64,000 bases of DNA, from assembly GCF_000281715.2 (NCBI RefSeq), contig NZ_CP124576.1:2797501-2861500 (forward strand), given 5' to 3'. The notes beneath the pieces were generated by a model. The model saw only the letters and a list, made by a program, of their open reading frames with translations. It was not told where the DNA came from and made no database searches. The stretch comes from Sphingobium sp. AP49. Its GTDB lineage: Bacteria; Pseudomonadota; Alphaproteobacteria; Sphingomonadales; Sphingomonadaceae. The position numbers were made by a program, and so were the translations under genes. Positions 33,665 through 42,427 of the stretch are shown here, in pieces (position 1 is the stretch's first letter; every line of letters begins with the position of its first letter).

Positions 33665-34201
33665 ATGGTTGGTGCGATCGGCGGCTCGGGCAATGGCTGG
33701 GGCCAGTTCAAGAAGGCGATGGAAGAGCTGGCCCAAAAGGCGCGGCAGGCGAGCCAGAACAGCAATAACACGACACCGAAGGTGACAGAGGCGAGCGCGC
33801 CGGTGGCTACGGCGCCGGTGGCGGCGGCCGAGCCAGTGGCGAGCGTCCCACCGGCTACTGAAACCGCGCCGCCGGCCGCTCCGGCACCGGTTGTCGCGAA
33901 CGAACCGGCAGCGGTCAGCGATAGCGTTGACGTGTCATCTTCGCCGTCAATCTTGACCTATAGCGCGCCTTCGCCTGCGCCGCGGACCATGGCGGCGCCC
34001 GAGACCACGCTGGACGAACAATTGTCCGATGCGGGCTATTATGCGTCGCCGGCGGCATCGGCCGTGCCCGATCCGGTCGCCCCCGCCCAGCAGGAGAATG
34101 CCGCCGCGCTGAGCCAGGCCCAGGTGATCGCCCAGGCCGCCTACGCCCTGGTCGCCCGCGCCGGCGAGGATCATCGCCTGTCGCTGATCCAGAAGGGGTG
34201 A
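33665..34201 (+). CDS. Hypothetical Pro/Ala-rich protein
   Basis: This 178-aa frame begins at ATG 33665 with 'MVGAIGGSGNGWGQFKKAMEELAQKAR'-like sequence (short helix), followed by a long low-complexity Pro/Ala/Val/Ser linker (about residues 40-125). The end is 'QVIAQAAYALVARAGEDHRL', a probable helix. There is no signal peptide. Composition and order suggest two short helices on a flexible spacer. It is 86 bases behind the ECF41 gene and is not known to belong to that locus. Function unrecognised. Confidence 0.6.
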   Translation: MVGAIGGSGNGWGQFKKAMEELAQKARQASQNSNNTTPKVTEASAPVATAPVAAAEPVASVPPATETAPPAAPAPVVANEPAAVSDSVDVSSSPSILTYSAPSPAPRTMAAPETTLDEQLSDAGYYASPAASAVPDPVAPAQQENAAALSQAQVIAQAAYALVARAGEDHRLSLIQKG

Positions 34202-34207
34202 AGCGGG

Positions 34208-34228
34208 ATGCCGGGTCAAGCCCGGCAT
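34208..34228. repeat. Palindromic repeat ATGCCGGG...CCCGGCAT
   Basis: An 8-bp perfect stem with a TCAAG loop directly after the stop of the preceding gene. The same type of CCGGGTCAAGCCCGG unit is common in alphaproteobacterial intergenic regions and probably doubles as a transcription end. Confidence 0.6.
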
Positions 34229-34295
34229 GACGGATGTGGGTAGGGCGGCTTGCGACCATTTGCTGACCGTCCGTTTCTGGCTCATACCTCGGCAT

Positions 34296-34802
34296 ATGGA
34301 ACTTCGACACGGTATTATCGCTGCAGGTGTGTTGGCGCTTTCAGGGTGCTCGTACATCTACGATTTGCGCGCCGTAGTCATCAATGGCCAAATCGCTTTT
34401 ATCGTTGACCCCAAATCACGGCAGCAAGCCAACTGCATCCGCAGCATACATGTGAAGACCGCGAACGGGGAAACTACACAAGCGAAACCGGGACCAAATG
34501 ATGACGAAGCTCTCGTCAAAAATGGTGTATTCTGGTGGAAAGACCGTGCCGTAGATCAATGCCTTAACAAATTCCCTATCCGATATGGTCAGCCGCTTGC
34601 GGGGCAGCCTTTTGTTTATTCTGGTGGTGACACGAAAGGGGTCGAGGCAAAGCCGTTGGTTATCGGCGTCGTCTACGAAGTGGATACCGGAGGATCGGGA
34701 TCGGGCTATGGTGGAGGGAAGTTCCGTATTCGGTCTGATCGAACCGTAGAGAACTTACCTTTGGACGGCGCATCTTCTGCCAGCACTACGAATGACCGCT
34801 AA
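34296..34802 (+). CDS. Hypothetical lipoprotein
   Basis: The 168-aa product starts at ATG 34296 with a short signal and lipobox 'LALSGC', giving Cys18 as the acylated residue. The mature part contains two more Cys ('NCIRS', 'DQCLN') and a Gly-rich 'GGSGSGYGGGKF' loop near the C terminus. No family is recognised. Codon and base use are visibly less GC-rich than the flanking genes, which suggests later arrival. It is followed by a 312-bp gene-free region full of short palindromes. Confidence 0.65.
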   Translation: MELRHGIIAAGVLALSGCSYIYDLRAVVINGQIAFIVDPKSRQQANCIRSIHVKTANGETTQAKPGPNDDEALVKNGVFWWKDRAVDQCLNKFPIRYGQPLAGQPFVYSGGDTKGVEAKPLVIGVVYEVDTGGSGSGYGGGKFRIRSDRTVENLPLDGASSASTTNDR

Positions 34803-35114
34803 CCACCCAAGTCTGCCTTTCCCTTTTCCCTCTCCGCGCCCCCGCGTCTCCGCGTGATTCATGTTCGCGCGGAGCCGCGAAGAGCGCGGAGAAAGGGGTA
34901 TGAAGAACTGCCAAAACAATCTGGCGCTTAGCACGCCAACTCCGTCACCCCAGCGAAGGCTGGGGTCTCAGGCGGTGGCAGAAGGAGGTCAGCCGTCTTG
35001 CGCTATCCATTCACCTCGCCTGCGCCTGCTTGAGATGCCAGCCTTCGCTGGCATGACGAAATAGGGAAGCGTCCGCTAGCCACTCCCTGCTGAACGGAGA
35101 TGGCCTTACCCCGC
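34803..35114. other. Gene-free region with dispersed palindromic repeats
   Basis: No credible gene is present in these 312 bases. They contain ACCCCAGC-GAAG-GCTGGGGT at 34947-34966 and ATGCCAGC-CTTC-GCTGGCAT at 35035-35054, both perfect 8-bp stems with 4-base loops. An Arg/Glu-rich open frame through here (34861-35064) ends in 'MPAFAGMTK', a familiar spurious translation of these repeats. Confidence 0.75.
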
Positions 35115-36083
35115 CTAGAGCATCCAGCGGCTGAGGCGCGGGGACAGGCGGATGAGGTGCCACAGGGCGAAGGGCGCCAGCAGGGCGAGCGCGAACAGCC
35201 AGGGCTTGGCCAGATAGGGCGTGCCATAATGGATGATCGCGACATGCAGATACATGATGACCAGCGACGCCCGGCCGATCGCCGCGAGCGGGGCGGCCAG
35301 CGGCGCGATCCGGGCGGACAGGCGGAAGAGCAATAGCGACGTCGCGATGCCCGATCCGATCGACAGCAACGGCCAGCCATAATCGCCCGCCTTCATGTTG
35401 AGCGTCGGCAGCCAGCCGGCAAGGCCCGCCAGCGCGAGCAGGCCCAGCGGTGCGATCCAGAGGTTGCGCCAGCGCAGCCGGGGCCAGAGCGCGCCGACCC
35501 AGAGCAGGATCATCGCCATCGGCACGCTCAGAAGGCCGAGCGGCGAAACCTCCGTCATCCAGCCCAGCCCCTCCGCCAGCACCAGCAGCCCGGACATCAG
35601 CACCAGCCATTGCGGGTCGCGCGGATCGGGCCAGCGGTTAAGCGCCAGGTTGAACAGGATGCGCGCCATCATCAGGCAGGGCACGAACCAGAAGATGGTA
35701 TAAGGCCCGCGCAGCCAGTAGCCGCCGAGCAGGATCGGCAGCAGATCGCCCGGCCATTGGTGGAAGATCGGCACATGGCCGCGCGCCGGCTCGATGAACT
35801 GGTCCGCCAGGATCAGCAGCGCGAGGAAGATCGCATAGGGGCGCATCTGGCCGAGCAGTTGCCGCCGGGTGAAGGCGCCCACGGAATGCGGGCGCGAGAG
35901 CATGCCCGACAGCAGGAAGAAGAGCGGCATGTGGAAACTGTACATGGCGTCGCGCAAGGACCCGCGGGTCCAGACATGGCCGACCACCACGGCGATGATG
36001 CCGATGCCGCGCGCGACATCGACCCAGTCGAGCCGCTGTGGCGCATGATCGCGGGTGATCCCCCTATTCTCCATCGCCTTCAC
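35115..36083 (-). CDS. Acyltransferase family membrane protein (acyltransferase 3)
   Basis: This 322-aa multi-pass membrane protein has about ten hydrophobic helices. Its start is typical of acyltransferase 3: 'RLDWVDVARGIGIIAVVVGHV', with the conserved His near the end of the first helix, then 'YSFHMPLFFLLSGML' with the Phe-His-Met-Pro motif. The family transfers acyl groups (often O-acetyl) to sugars or lipids at the inner membrane. The substrate is not known; modification of an envelope glycan would fit the glycan genes of the window. The gene is divergent from a pseudouridine synthase. Confidence 0.85.
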   Translation of the reverse strand: MKAMENRGITRDHAPQRLDWVDVARGIGIIAVVVGHVWTRGSLRDAMYSFHMPLFFLLSGMLSRPHSVGAFTRRQLLGQMRPYAIFLALLILADQFIEPARGHVPIFHQWPGDLLPILLGGYWLRGPYTIFWFVPCLMMARILFNLALNRWPDPRDPQWLVLMSGLLVLAEGLGWMTEVSPLGLLSVPMAMILLWVGALWPRLRWRNLWIAPLGLLALAGLAGWLPTLNMKAGDYGWPLLSIGSGIATSLLLFRLSARIAPLAAPLAAIGRASLVIMYLHVAIIHYGTPYLAKPWLFALALLAPFALWHLIRLSPRLSRWML

Positions 36084-36145
36084 GCCCTATAGAAAGCTGC
36101 GTAGCGGTCAATCGCCCGCCCTCCCTTCCCGATCGGATATCGTTC

Positions 36146-36826
36146 TTGGCCCTTCTTTCCGACCTAGTGCTGTTCATCGATGGCGAAGCCATCATCCTCG
36201 ACAAGCCCGCCGGCCTGCCGGTCGACGCGCCGCGCGACGGATCGATCAGCCTCGAAAATCATCTCGCCTCGCTGACCTTCGGCTTCCAGCGCTGGCCGCT
36301 GGCGGTCCACCGGCTGGACCGCGACACCAGCGGCTGCCTGCTGCTGGCCCGCAATCCCAAGGCGCACAAGCGCTTTGCCGCCGCGTTCGAGGCCGGCACG
36401 GTCCAGAAGCGCTATGTCGCGGTACTGGCTGGCGTGCCCGAGGCGGACGAAGGCACGATCGAACTCTCGCTCAAGAAGGTGAGCACGGCGGCCAGCGGCT
36501 GGCGCATGATTGCCGCCAAGGCCGGCAAGCCGGCCGTCACCCACTGGCGCAAGCTGGCGGAGAAGGATGGCCGTGCGCTGATCGCCTTCACGCCGGAAAC
36601 CGGGCGCACGCACCAGATCCGCGTGCACGCCGAACATGGCCTGGGCTTCGGCATCATGGGCGATCCGGTCTATGGCAATGGCGAGGGACCAATGCTGCTG
36701 CACAGCCGCTTCCTGAGCGTGCCGCGCGGCGACAACAAGGCCCCCGCCCAGGCCACCGCGCCTTTGCCCGAGACCTTCGTCGCCGCCGGTTTCGGCCCCG
36801 AGATATTGGAGGAAGCCGGGCTGTAA
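36146..36826 (+). CDS. RluA family RNA pseudouridine synthase
   Basis: This 226-aa enzyme should convert a uridine in rRNA or tRNA to pseudouridine. The active-site sequence 'HRLDRDTSG' holds the catalytic Asp58, and 'RTHQIRVH' is present near residue 155. No S4 domain precedes the catalytic domain. No ATG is available at the right place; TTG 36146 is used here, and GTG 36167 is an alternative that removes seven residues. arfB follows 16 bases later. Confidence 0.85.
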   Translation: MALLSDLVLFIDGEAIILDKPAGLPVDAPRDGSISLENHLASLTFGFQRWPLAVHRLDRDTSGCLLLARNPKAHKRFAAAFEAGTVQKRYVAVLAGVPEADEGTIELSLKKVSTAASGWRMIAAKAGKPAVTHWRKLAEKDGRALIAFTPETGRTHQIRVHAEHGLGFGIMGDPVYGNGEGPMLLHSRFLSVPRGDNKAPAQATAPLPETFVAAGFGPEILEEAGL

Positions 36827-36842
36827 GCCCCGGTCATCCGCC

Positions 36843-37268
36843 ATGGTCGCCATCCCCGTCACCCGCTCCATCGCGATCGACAGCGACGAGATCGTCGAGA
36901 GCTTCGCGCGCGCGTCGGGGCCGGGCGGCCAGCATGTGAACACCACCGACAGCGCGGTGATGCTGCGCTTCGACGTCGCCGCCTCGCCCGGCCTGCCCGA
37001 GGCGGTGAAGCAGCGGCTGGCCGATCTGGCCGGATCGCGCATGACCCGCGACGGCGTGCTGATCCTGCGCAGCGAAGGTGCGCGATCGCAGTTGCTCAAC
37101 CGGCAGGAGGTGCGCGAACGCCTGTTCGCGCTGATCCGCGAGGCGACGATCGTACCCAAGAAGCGGCGCCCGACCAAGCCGACCAAGGCATCGCAGAAGC
37201 GCCGTGTAGACGGCAAGACCAAGCGCGCGGCGGTGAAGCAGGGGCGCGGTCGGGTCAGGATGGATTGA
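36843..37268 (+). CDS. arfB: Alternative ribosome-rescue factor ArfB (peptidyl-tRNA hydrolase)
   Basis: This 141-aa protein hydrolyses peptidyl-tRNA on stalled ribosomes without a stop codon. It has the release-factor GGQ motif at 28-30 ('SGPGGQHVNTTDSAV') and a basic C-terminal tail ('KKRRPTKPTKASQKRR' and later Lys/Arg-rich sequence) that enters the mRNA channel. Length and layout match ArfB/YaeJ and distinguish it from full-length release factors. Confidence 0.92.
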   Translation: MVAIPVTRSIAIDSDEIVESFARASGPGGQHVNTTDSAVMLRFDVAASPGLPEAVKQRLADLAGSRMTRDGVLILRSEGARSQLLNRQEVRERLFALIREATIVPKKRRPTKPTKASQKRRVDGKTKRAAVKQGRGRVRMD

Positions 37269-37360
37269 ACGCCCGCCCGACCGGGCGCGCCGTTATCGTT
37301 TACAATACGTCAATATTTATTGGTTAACGCCGCTTTGAAACCAGCGAGGGGCGTGACCAG

Positions 37361-38374
37361 ATGACGGACGATGACTTTGCGCCAAGGCCCGGACTGTCGG
37401 TCGTTATCCCCTGCTATAATGAAGAAGCCGTCCTGCCCGAACTGATCCGGCGCTTGCGGGCGGTATGCGACGCGCACTTCCCCGATGATCATGAGATCCT
37501 GCTGGTCGACGATGGTTCGAGCGATGCCACCTGGTCGCTGCTGCGCGGCTATGCCGACAGCGTTCCGGCCATCACGGCGGTCAACCTGGCCCGCAATCAT
37601 GGCCATCAGCTCGCGCTGAGCGCCGGCCTGCAGCTATGCACCGGCGATCTGGTGCTGGTGATGGACGCGGACCTGCAGGACCCGCCCGAATTGCTGCCCC
37701 AGTTCATCGCCAAAATGGCCGAAGGCTATGACGTGGTTTACGGCCAGCGCACCCGGCGTGCGGGCGAAACGCTGTTCAAGCGCGCCACCGCCAGCGCTTT
37801 CTATCGCCTGCTCGACCGGCTGGTCGATGTCTCGATACCGCGCGACACGGGCGATTTCCGGCTGATGAGCCGGCGCGTCGTCGACCAGTTCAACGCCATG
37901 CCCGAACGGTTCCGTTTCGTCCGTGGCATGGTGAGCTGGATCGGCTTCGGCCAGGTCGCCCTCCCCTATGAACGCGATCCCCGCCTTGCCGGCCAGAGTC
38001 ATTATCCGCTGCGCAAGATGATCAGCTTTGCGATCGACGCGATGACCAGCTTTTCCACCATGCCCTTGCGCTTCGCATCCCATCTGGGTCTGGCGCTGGG
38101 CGGGCTGGGCATCGCCGCGCTGGTCTGGGTGATCGCCGCCTATGCGATGGGCGGAACGGTCGCCGGCTGGAGCAGCCTGGCCGCGCTGATCCTGATCATG
38201 GGCAGCGTCCAGTTGCTCGTGCTCGGCATATTGGGCGAATATCTGGGCCGCATGTATATCGAGAGCAAGCAGCGGCCATTGTTCATCGTGCGCGAAATCC
38301 GCCGCAAGGCGATCGCGCGGGATAATCCTGTCCATGCCCTCAACGACAAGCTGAAGCAGGTGATCAATGGCTGA
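37361..38374 (+). CDS. Membrane-bound family 2 glycosyltransferase (DPM1/GtrB type)
   Basis: This 337-aa protein has the GT-A core: 'SVVIPCYNEE' near residue 12, 'LLVDDGSSDAT', 'MDADLQDPPE' with the DxD-like metal site and 'TGDFRLMSR'. Two transmembrane helices follow at about residues 232-300. This layout is typical of enzymes that load a sugar onto undecaprenyl/polyprenyl phosphate. The next two genes are a methyltransferase and a GtrA-GT-C fusion, which would flip and use such a lipid sugar. It overlaps the next gene by eight bases. Confidence 0.9.
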   Translation: MTDDDFAPRPGLSVVIPCYNEEAVLPELIRRLRAVCDAHFPDDHEILLVDDGSSDATWSLLRGYADSVPAITAVNLARNHGHQLALSAGLQLCTGDLVLVMDADLQDPPELLPQFIAKMAEGYDVVYGQRTRRAGETLFKRATASAFYRLLDRLVDVSIPRDTGDFRLMSRRVVDQFNAMPERFRFVRGMVSWIGFGQVALPYERDPRLAGQSHYPLRKMISFAIDAMTSFSTMPLRFASHLGLALGGLGIAALVWVIAAYAMGGTVAGWSSLAALILIMGSVQLLVLGILGEYLGRMYIESKQRPLFIVREIRRKAIARDNPVHALNDKLKQVING

Positions 38375-39062
38375 AGCCGAATTTGACGCGGTCGCGAACG
38401 ACTATGTCGATCAGCATGCCCGCTCCATTCAGATCAGCGGCGAAAGCCCTGATTTCTTTGCCGACTACAAGATCGCCGACCTGCGGCGCATGGCCGACCG
38501 CCTGGGCTGGTCACCACGCCGGATTCTCGATTTCGGGGCCGGTATCGGCAACAGCCTGGCGCCGCTGCGCCGCTATTTCCCCGATGCCGCGATCACCTGC
38601 CTCGACGTGTCCGACCAGTCGCTCGACATCTGCCGCAGCAAGGCCAGCGGCGACACCCGCTTCCTGTGCTATGACGGGGAGAGGTTGCCGGACGATCTGG
38701 GCCAGTTCGACCTGATCTTCACCGCCTGCGTCTTCCACCACATCCCGGAGACGCAGCATGTCGACTTGCTGCGCCAGATCCGCCAGGCGCTGGCGCCCGA
38801 CGGGATGTTCGTGCTGTTCGAGCATAATCCGTGGAATCCGCTGACCCAGCGCGCGGTCAGGGCCTGCCCATTCGATCGCAACGCGGTGCTAATCAGCGCG
38901 CCCGAGATGCGCGCGCGCTTCAGGGCGGCGGGCTTTGACCAGATCGACCGGCGCTATCGCATCTTCTTCCCGCGCGCGCTGGCGGCACTACGGCCGCTGG
39001 AACCGCTGCTGACAGGCGTGCCGCTGGGCGCCCAATATTCGCTGGCCGGTCGCGCCGCATGA
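38367..39062 (+). CDS. Class I SAM-dependent methyltransferase
   Basis: This 231-aa protein has the SAM-binding motif 'ILDFGAGIGNSLA' near residue 52, 'ITCLDVSDQSLDI' and 'LIFTACVFHHIPE' motif IV. It is translated between the GT2 gene (eight-base overlap) and the GtrA-GT-C gene (four-base overlap), so methylation of the transferred sugar or its lipid carrier is likely, though not shown. Confidence 0.87.
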   Translation: MAEAEFDAVANDYVDQHARSIQISGESPDFFADYKIADLRRMADRLGWSPRRILDFGAGIGNSLAPLRRYFPDAAITCLDVSDQSLDICRSKASGDTRFLCYDGERLPDDLGQFDLIFTACVFHHIPETQHVDLLRQIRQALAPDGMFVLFEHNPWNPLTQRAVRACPFDRNAVLISAPEMRARFRAAGFDQIDRRYRIFFPRALAALRPLEPLLTGVPLGAQYSLAGRAA

Positions 39063-40975
39063 TCCAGGCGCTGTTGCGCTTTTCGCTGGTGGGGCTGCTT
39101 AACACGCTGTTGGGCTATGCGATCATCCTGGCCGGGCTTGCCACCGGACTGGGCGATTATCCGTCCAACCTGCTGGGTTATGCCGGTGGACTGGCCTTTT
39201 CCTTCTTCGCCCATCGGTCCTGGACCTTCCGGTCGGGCAATGGCGCATCCTGGGCGCAGGCGAGCGATTTCGTCCTCGCCTTCCTGATCGCCTATGGCGC
39301 CAACCTGCTCGTGATCGGCAGCGCGCGATGGATGGGGTTCATCGATAATCCGCTGACCCACCTCTTCGCCATGGCCAGCTATTCGGCAGTCTTTTTCCTG
39401 CTGTCGTCCACCCTGGTGTTCGACAGTCGGCGGAGCGGCCTGCTGTCCGGCACAATCGGTCGCTTCGTGCAGAGCCATTATCCCGAACTGAGCCTGGTGC
39501 TGGCTGCCCTGCTCTGCTGGGTGACGATCCGCGCCACCCCCATCACCCATGACGTCGTCTGGCAATATTGGATCGCGCGGCAGATGCTGGGCGGCGCCAG
39601 CCTGTACAAGGATATCTGGGAACTGAACCCGCCGCTCTGGTTCTGGAGCGCGGTGCCGGTGCAATGGATGGCCGAAGCCTTGCATGTCCAGCCGCTGCGC
39701 CTGATGATACCGGTCATCATCGCCCTGGGCACGGTTTCCGCCCTGTTGTTCGGGGTGCTGGGCACATGGCAGTCGCCCGCCCGTCGCTGCGCCATGATGC
39801 TGATGGCCTTTGCCGTCATGGTTCCCATGCCGCTCTATGATTTCGGCCAGCGCGAACAGCTCGCGCTGATCGGCGCCCTGCCCTATGCCGCGCTGATCGC
39901 GCGACGCCGGCTGGGCCTGGCAGTGCCGCTGACCATCGCCATTCTGGTCGGGCTGTTTGCCGCCTATGCCTTTGCGCTCAAGCATTATTTCCTGACCATT
40001 CCAGTGCTGCTCGAAGCCTGGCTTGTGCTGGGACTGCGGCGCCATTGGCGCCCGATCCGGGCCGAGACGCTGACGCTGGGTCTGGCAGCGCTGCTGTACG
40101 CCGGTTGCGTCCTGCTGTTCGCGCGCGATTTCCTGACGCAAATGGTGCCGATGGTCGGCATCGCCTATCATGGCTATCAGATCCCGTTCATCGACGTCTG
40201 CCTGCGCGCCTTCCCGATCCTGTGGATGGTCTTCCTGCTGCCGCTGGCCTTTTATGCACTGACGCGCCGCATCGCGATCGAGCCGATTCTGGCCACCGTG
40301 CTGCTCACCGCGCTGGGTTTTGCCTTCGCCTATTTCGTGCAGCAGAAGGGCTGGCTCTATCACAGCATTCCCGTCACCGGCGCGCTGCTGCTGGCGCTGG
40401 GGCTGGCGGTATCGGTCAATGGCCTGCGGCGAATGCTGGACTATCCGCTGGCCATGCTCGCCCTGACGCTGGGCCTGTGCTTCTGCTTCTCCATCGGCCC
40501 ATATCGCAATTTCCTGGAAGACAGGATCAATGCCGTGCTCGATACCGTACCGGCCGGCGAGCCCGTGCTGGCGGTAGCGACCGACCCGATGTGGACCTGG
40601 CCGGAACTGGAACAGCGTGGCCTGACCTATCCGTCGAGCCTCTATTCCTATTGGATGCTGCCGGCGATCGGCCAATGGGAGAAGGACGGTCGCGGCGGTC
40701 CCCAATTGCGCGCTATGGCCGATCAGGTGCTGGAACGGTCGGCCCGCGACCTGCGCTGCAATCCGCCCGCATTGATCGTCATCGAGCGGCGCCGGACCAA
40801 TATCCAGCAGCCCTCCGACTTCAACGTCCAGCGCTTTTTCATGCAAAACCCTGACATTCGCGGCTTCATGGCCAGTCACTACCGTGCAGAAGCACCGACC
40901 GACTATCTCCATATCTATCGCCGGATCGGGACGGTGCCGAAGAGTAGCGAAGCGGGATGCCGCGTTTTGCGTTGA
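39059..40975 (+). CDS. GtrA-like flippase domain fused to GT-C membrane glycosyltransferase
   Basis: This 638-aa polytopic protein has a GtrA domain at residues 1-130 (four helices, 'LLNTLLGYAIILAGLATGL', 'FAHRSWTFRSG') thought to flip polyprenyl-linked sugars. About 500 residues follow with ten or so helices and 'THDVVWQYWIARQMLGG' and 'ELNPPLWFW', the pattern of PMT/ArnT-type GT-C transferases, where the loop-1 Asp is catalytic. It combines flipping and transfer of the sugar made by the GT2 two genes upstream. The acceptor could be a glycan, lipid or protein. It overlaps the methyltransferase stop by four bases. Confidence 0.82.
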   Translation: MIQALLRFSLVGLLNTLLGYAIILAGLATGLGDYPSNLLGYAGGLAFSFFAHRSWTFRSGNGASWAQASDFVLAFLIAYGANLLVIGSARWMGFIDNPLTHLFAMASYSAVFFLLSSTLVFDSRRSGLLSGTIGRFVQSHYPELSLVLAALLCWVTIRATPITHDVVWQYWIARQMLGGASLYKDIWELNPPLWFWSAVPVQWMAEALHVQPLRLMIPVIIALGTVSALLFGVLGTWQSPARRCAMMLMAFAVMVPMPLYDFGQREQLALIGALPYAALIARRRLGLAVPLTIAILVGLFAAYAFALKHYFLTIPVLLEAWLVLGLRRHWRPIRAETLTLGLAALLYAGCVLLFARDFLTQMVPMVGIAYHGYQIPFIDVCLRAFPILWMVFLLPLAFYALTRRIAIEPILATVLLTALGFAFAYFVQQKGWLYHSIPVTGALLLALGLAVSVNGLRRMLDYPLAMLALTLGLCFCFSIGPYRNFLEDRINAVLDTVPAGEPVLAVATDPMWTWPELEQRGLTYPSSLYSYWMLPAIGQWEKDGRGGPQLRAMADQVLERSARDLRCNPPALIVIERRRTNIQQPSDFNVQRFFMQNPDIRGFMASHYRAEAPTDYLHIYRRIGTVPKSSEAGCRVLR

Positions 40976-41001
40976 CGCGCGAAACCGCTATAGCGGCGCC
41001 C

Positions 41002-41487
41002 ATGTTCGATTTTGCCCCCGCCGATGCCGCCGACAAGGCAACCCTCTACGCCGATCTTCTGTCCGCTGCCGATGCGCTGACCCGCGACGAACCCGACGCG
41101 ATCGCCAATATGGCGAATCTGTCGGCGCTGATCTGGCAGTTCCTGCCCGACCTCAACTGGGCCGGCTTTTATCGCATGGTCGAAGATGAGCTGGTGCTCG
41201 GCCCGTTCCAGGGCAAGGCCGCCTGCATCCGCATCCCGCTGGGGCGCGGCGTATGCGGCACGGCCGCGCAAACCCGTGAGACCCAGCTGGTCCCCGACGT
41301 CCACGCTTTCCCCGGGCATATCGCCTGCGATGCCGCCAGCGCATCGGAAATCGTCCTGCCGGTCGTGCATGACGGCCGCTTGATCGGCGTGCTTGATCTC
41401 GACAGCCCGCTGCCGGGCCGCTTTGACGCGGAGGACGCCCGGGGGCTGGAGGCGCTCATCACCAGAATCGCCGCACGGATTGCCTGA
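41002..41487 (+). CDS. msrC: Free methionine-(R)-sulfoxide reductase (GAF domain)
   Basis: This 161-aa GAF-domain enzyme repairs free Met-(R)-sulfoxide using thioredoxin. The three redox cysteines Cys75, Cys85 and Cys109 have the same spacing (10 and 24) as Cys84, Cys94 and Cys118 of the E. coli enzyme. 'NWAGFYRM' and 'VLDLDSPLPGRFD' are family motifs. ATG 41002 is preferred over a GTG/ATG further upstream that lies in the end of the preceding gene. A terminator-like hairpin follows 67 bases downstream. Confidence 0.9.
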   Translation: MFDFAPADAADKATLYADLLSAADALTRDEPDAIANMANLSALIWQFLPDLNWAGFYRMVEDELVLGPFQGKAACIRIPLGRGVCGTAAQTRETQLVPDVHAFPGHIACDAASASEIVLPVVHDGRLIGVLDLDSPLPGRFDAEDARGLEALITRIAARIA

Positions 41488-41554
41488 AGCCCAATTGCCT
41501 GCTTCGTTTCGGGACAGGATTTCACACCCGCCACATGGTTCCGCGCGGATCATC

Positions 41555-41580
41555 ATGCTAAACAGAATATTAGCATTTTG
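41555..41580 (+). terminator. Terminator after the methionine-sulfoxide reductase gene
   Basis: ATGCTAA (41555-41561) pairs with TTAGCAT (41570-41576) over an 8-base loop and is followed by TTTTG. The stem is AT-rich, so stability is modest. Confidence 0.55.
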
Positions 41581-41624
41581 AACCGCCGGGTCCCTGCTCC
41601 CGTCGGCAACAGGGAGTGTTGACC

Positions 41625-42359
41625 ATGCGGACACGGACCATCCTCGCCCTGGGCGCGGGCCTATTGATGGCAGCGGAAGCGGGCATCGGGCTGGCGCAGA
41701 CTCCGCCGGCCGCCACGACAAGTGCGGGTGTGAGCAGCGCCCATCGCTGGGGCGCCCGTCCCGATGGTCGCTGGTATGCCGGCTGGAACGCGCCGGGCGG
41801 CTGGGCCGGCTATCAGCGCCCTGTCCGCGGCTATGCCCTTCCCTCCTATTGGACCAACCCCGCCTTCCAGATCGCCAATTATCGCATTTATGGCCTGTCA
41901 GTGCCGCCCGCCGGCTATAGCTGGTCGCGCTATTATGACGATGCGGTGATGATTGACCGCTATGGGCGGGTTTACGACACCCGCAACGGCATCGACTGGA
42001 CCCGTTATGAAGGCGGTTATGACGACGCCGCCACGCCCCCGGGTGCAGCCTATGCCTATGCCGACGACAGCGTCACCTATAACAGCAATTATCAGGGACG
42101 CTGGACGGGCACCTGGCAGGGGCAGGACGGCAAGAGCTATAGCGGCACCTATGAGGGACGCTATGAGGGCCATTATGGTGTCGACTACCAGCCGCCGGCC
42201 TATGGCTCGCCACAAAGCCAGCCTGCGCCTGCCCTGCCGCCGGGCGGTTATATTTCGGGCGGCTATTATTATCCGCCGCCCACGGTGACGACGGTGGTGG
42301 TCGAACCCGATGGCACGACGCGGACGACCACGAGCTATGGCACGGCGCAGGTCCGTTAA
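41625..42359 (+). CDS. RcnB-family periplasmic protein, Tyr/Gly-rich
   Basis: This 244-aa protein has a signal peptide ('ILALGAGLLMAAEAGIGLAQ'). Around residues 100-125 it has the RcnB signature ('SWSRYYDDAVMIDRYGRVYDT' in part). RcnB proteins in enterobacteria are linked to nickel/cobalt homeostasis, but the sphingomonad members are uncharacterised. The rest is rich in Tyr, Gly and Pro with two imperfect 'YEGRYEGHYG' units. ATG 41625 is used since AGGGAG sits eight bases before it. Confidence 0.72.
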   Translation: MRTRTILALGAGLLMAAEAGIGLAQTPPAATTSAGVSSAHRWGARPDGRWYAGWNAPGGWAGYQRPVRGYALPSYWTNPAFQIANYRIYGLSVPPAGYSWSRYYDDAVMIDRYGRVYDTRNGIDWTRYEGGYDDAATPPGAAYAYADDSVTYNSNYQGRWTGTWQGQDGKSYSGTYEGRYEGHYGVDYQPPAYGSPQSQPAPALPPGGYISGGYYYPPPTVTTVVVEPDGTTRTTTSYGTAQVR

Positions 42360-42427
42360 ACGCGGCCCCGCGCGGAAGCCTTTTCATCGGGTCGGGCGTT
42401 AACCCGCTCCTGGAAGGAGGGCTGCCC

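Noticed and set aside
34861..35064. Small open frame ending in MPAFAGMTK
   Set aside because: It is the translation of palindromic intergenic repeats, a well-known spurious pattern, and has no other support.
38954..40912. 652-codon open frame on the minus strand opposite the GtrA/GT-C gene
   Set aside because: Same cause: His/Gln/Arg-rich antisense of a membrane-protein gene in high-GC DNA, with no recognisable domain.
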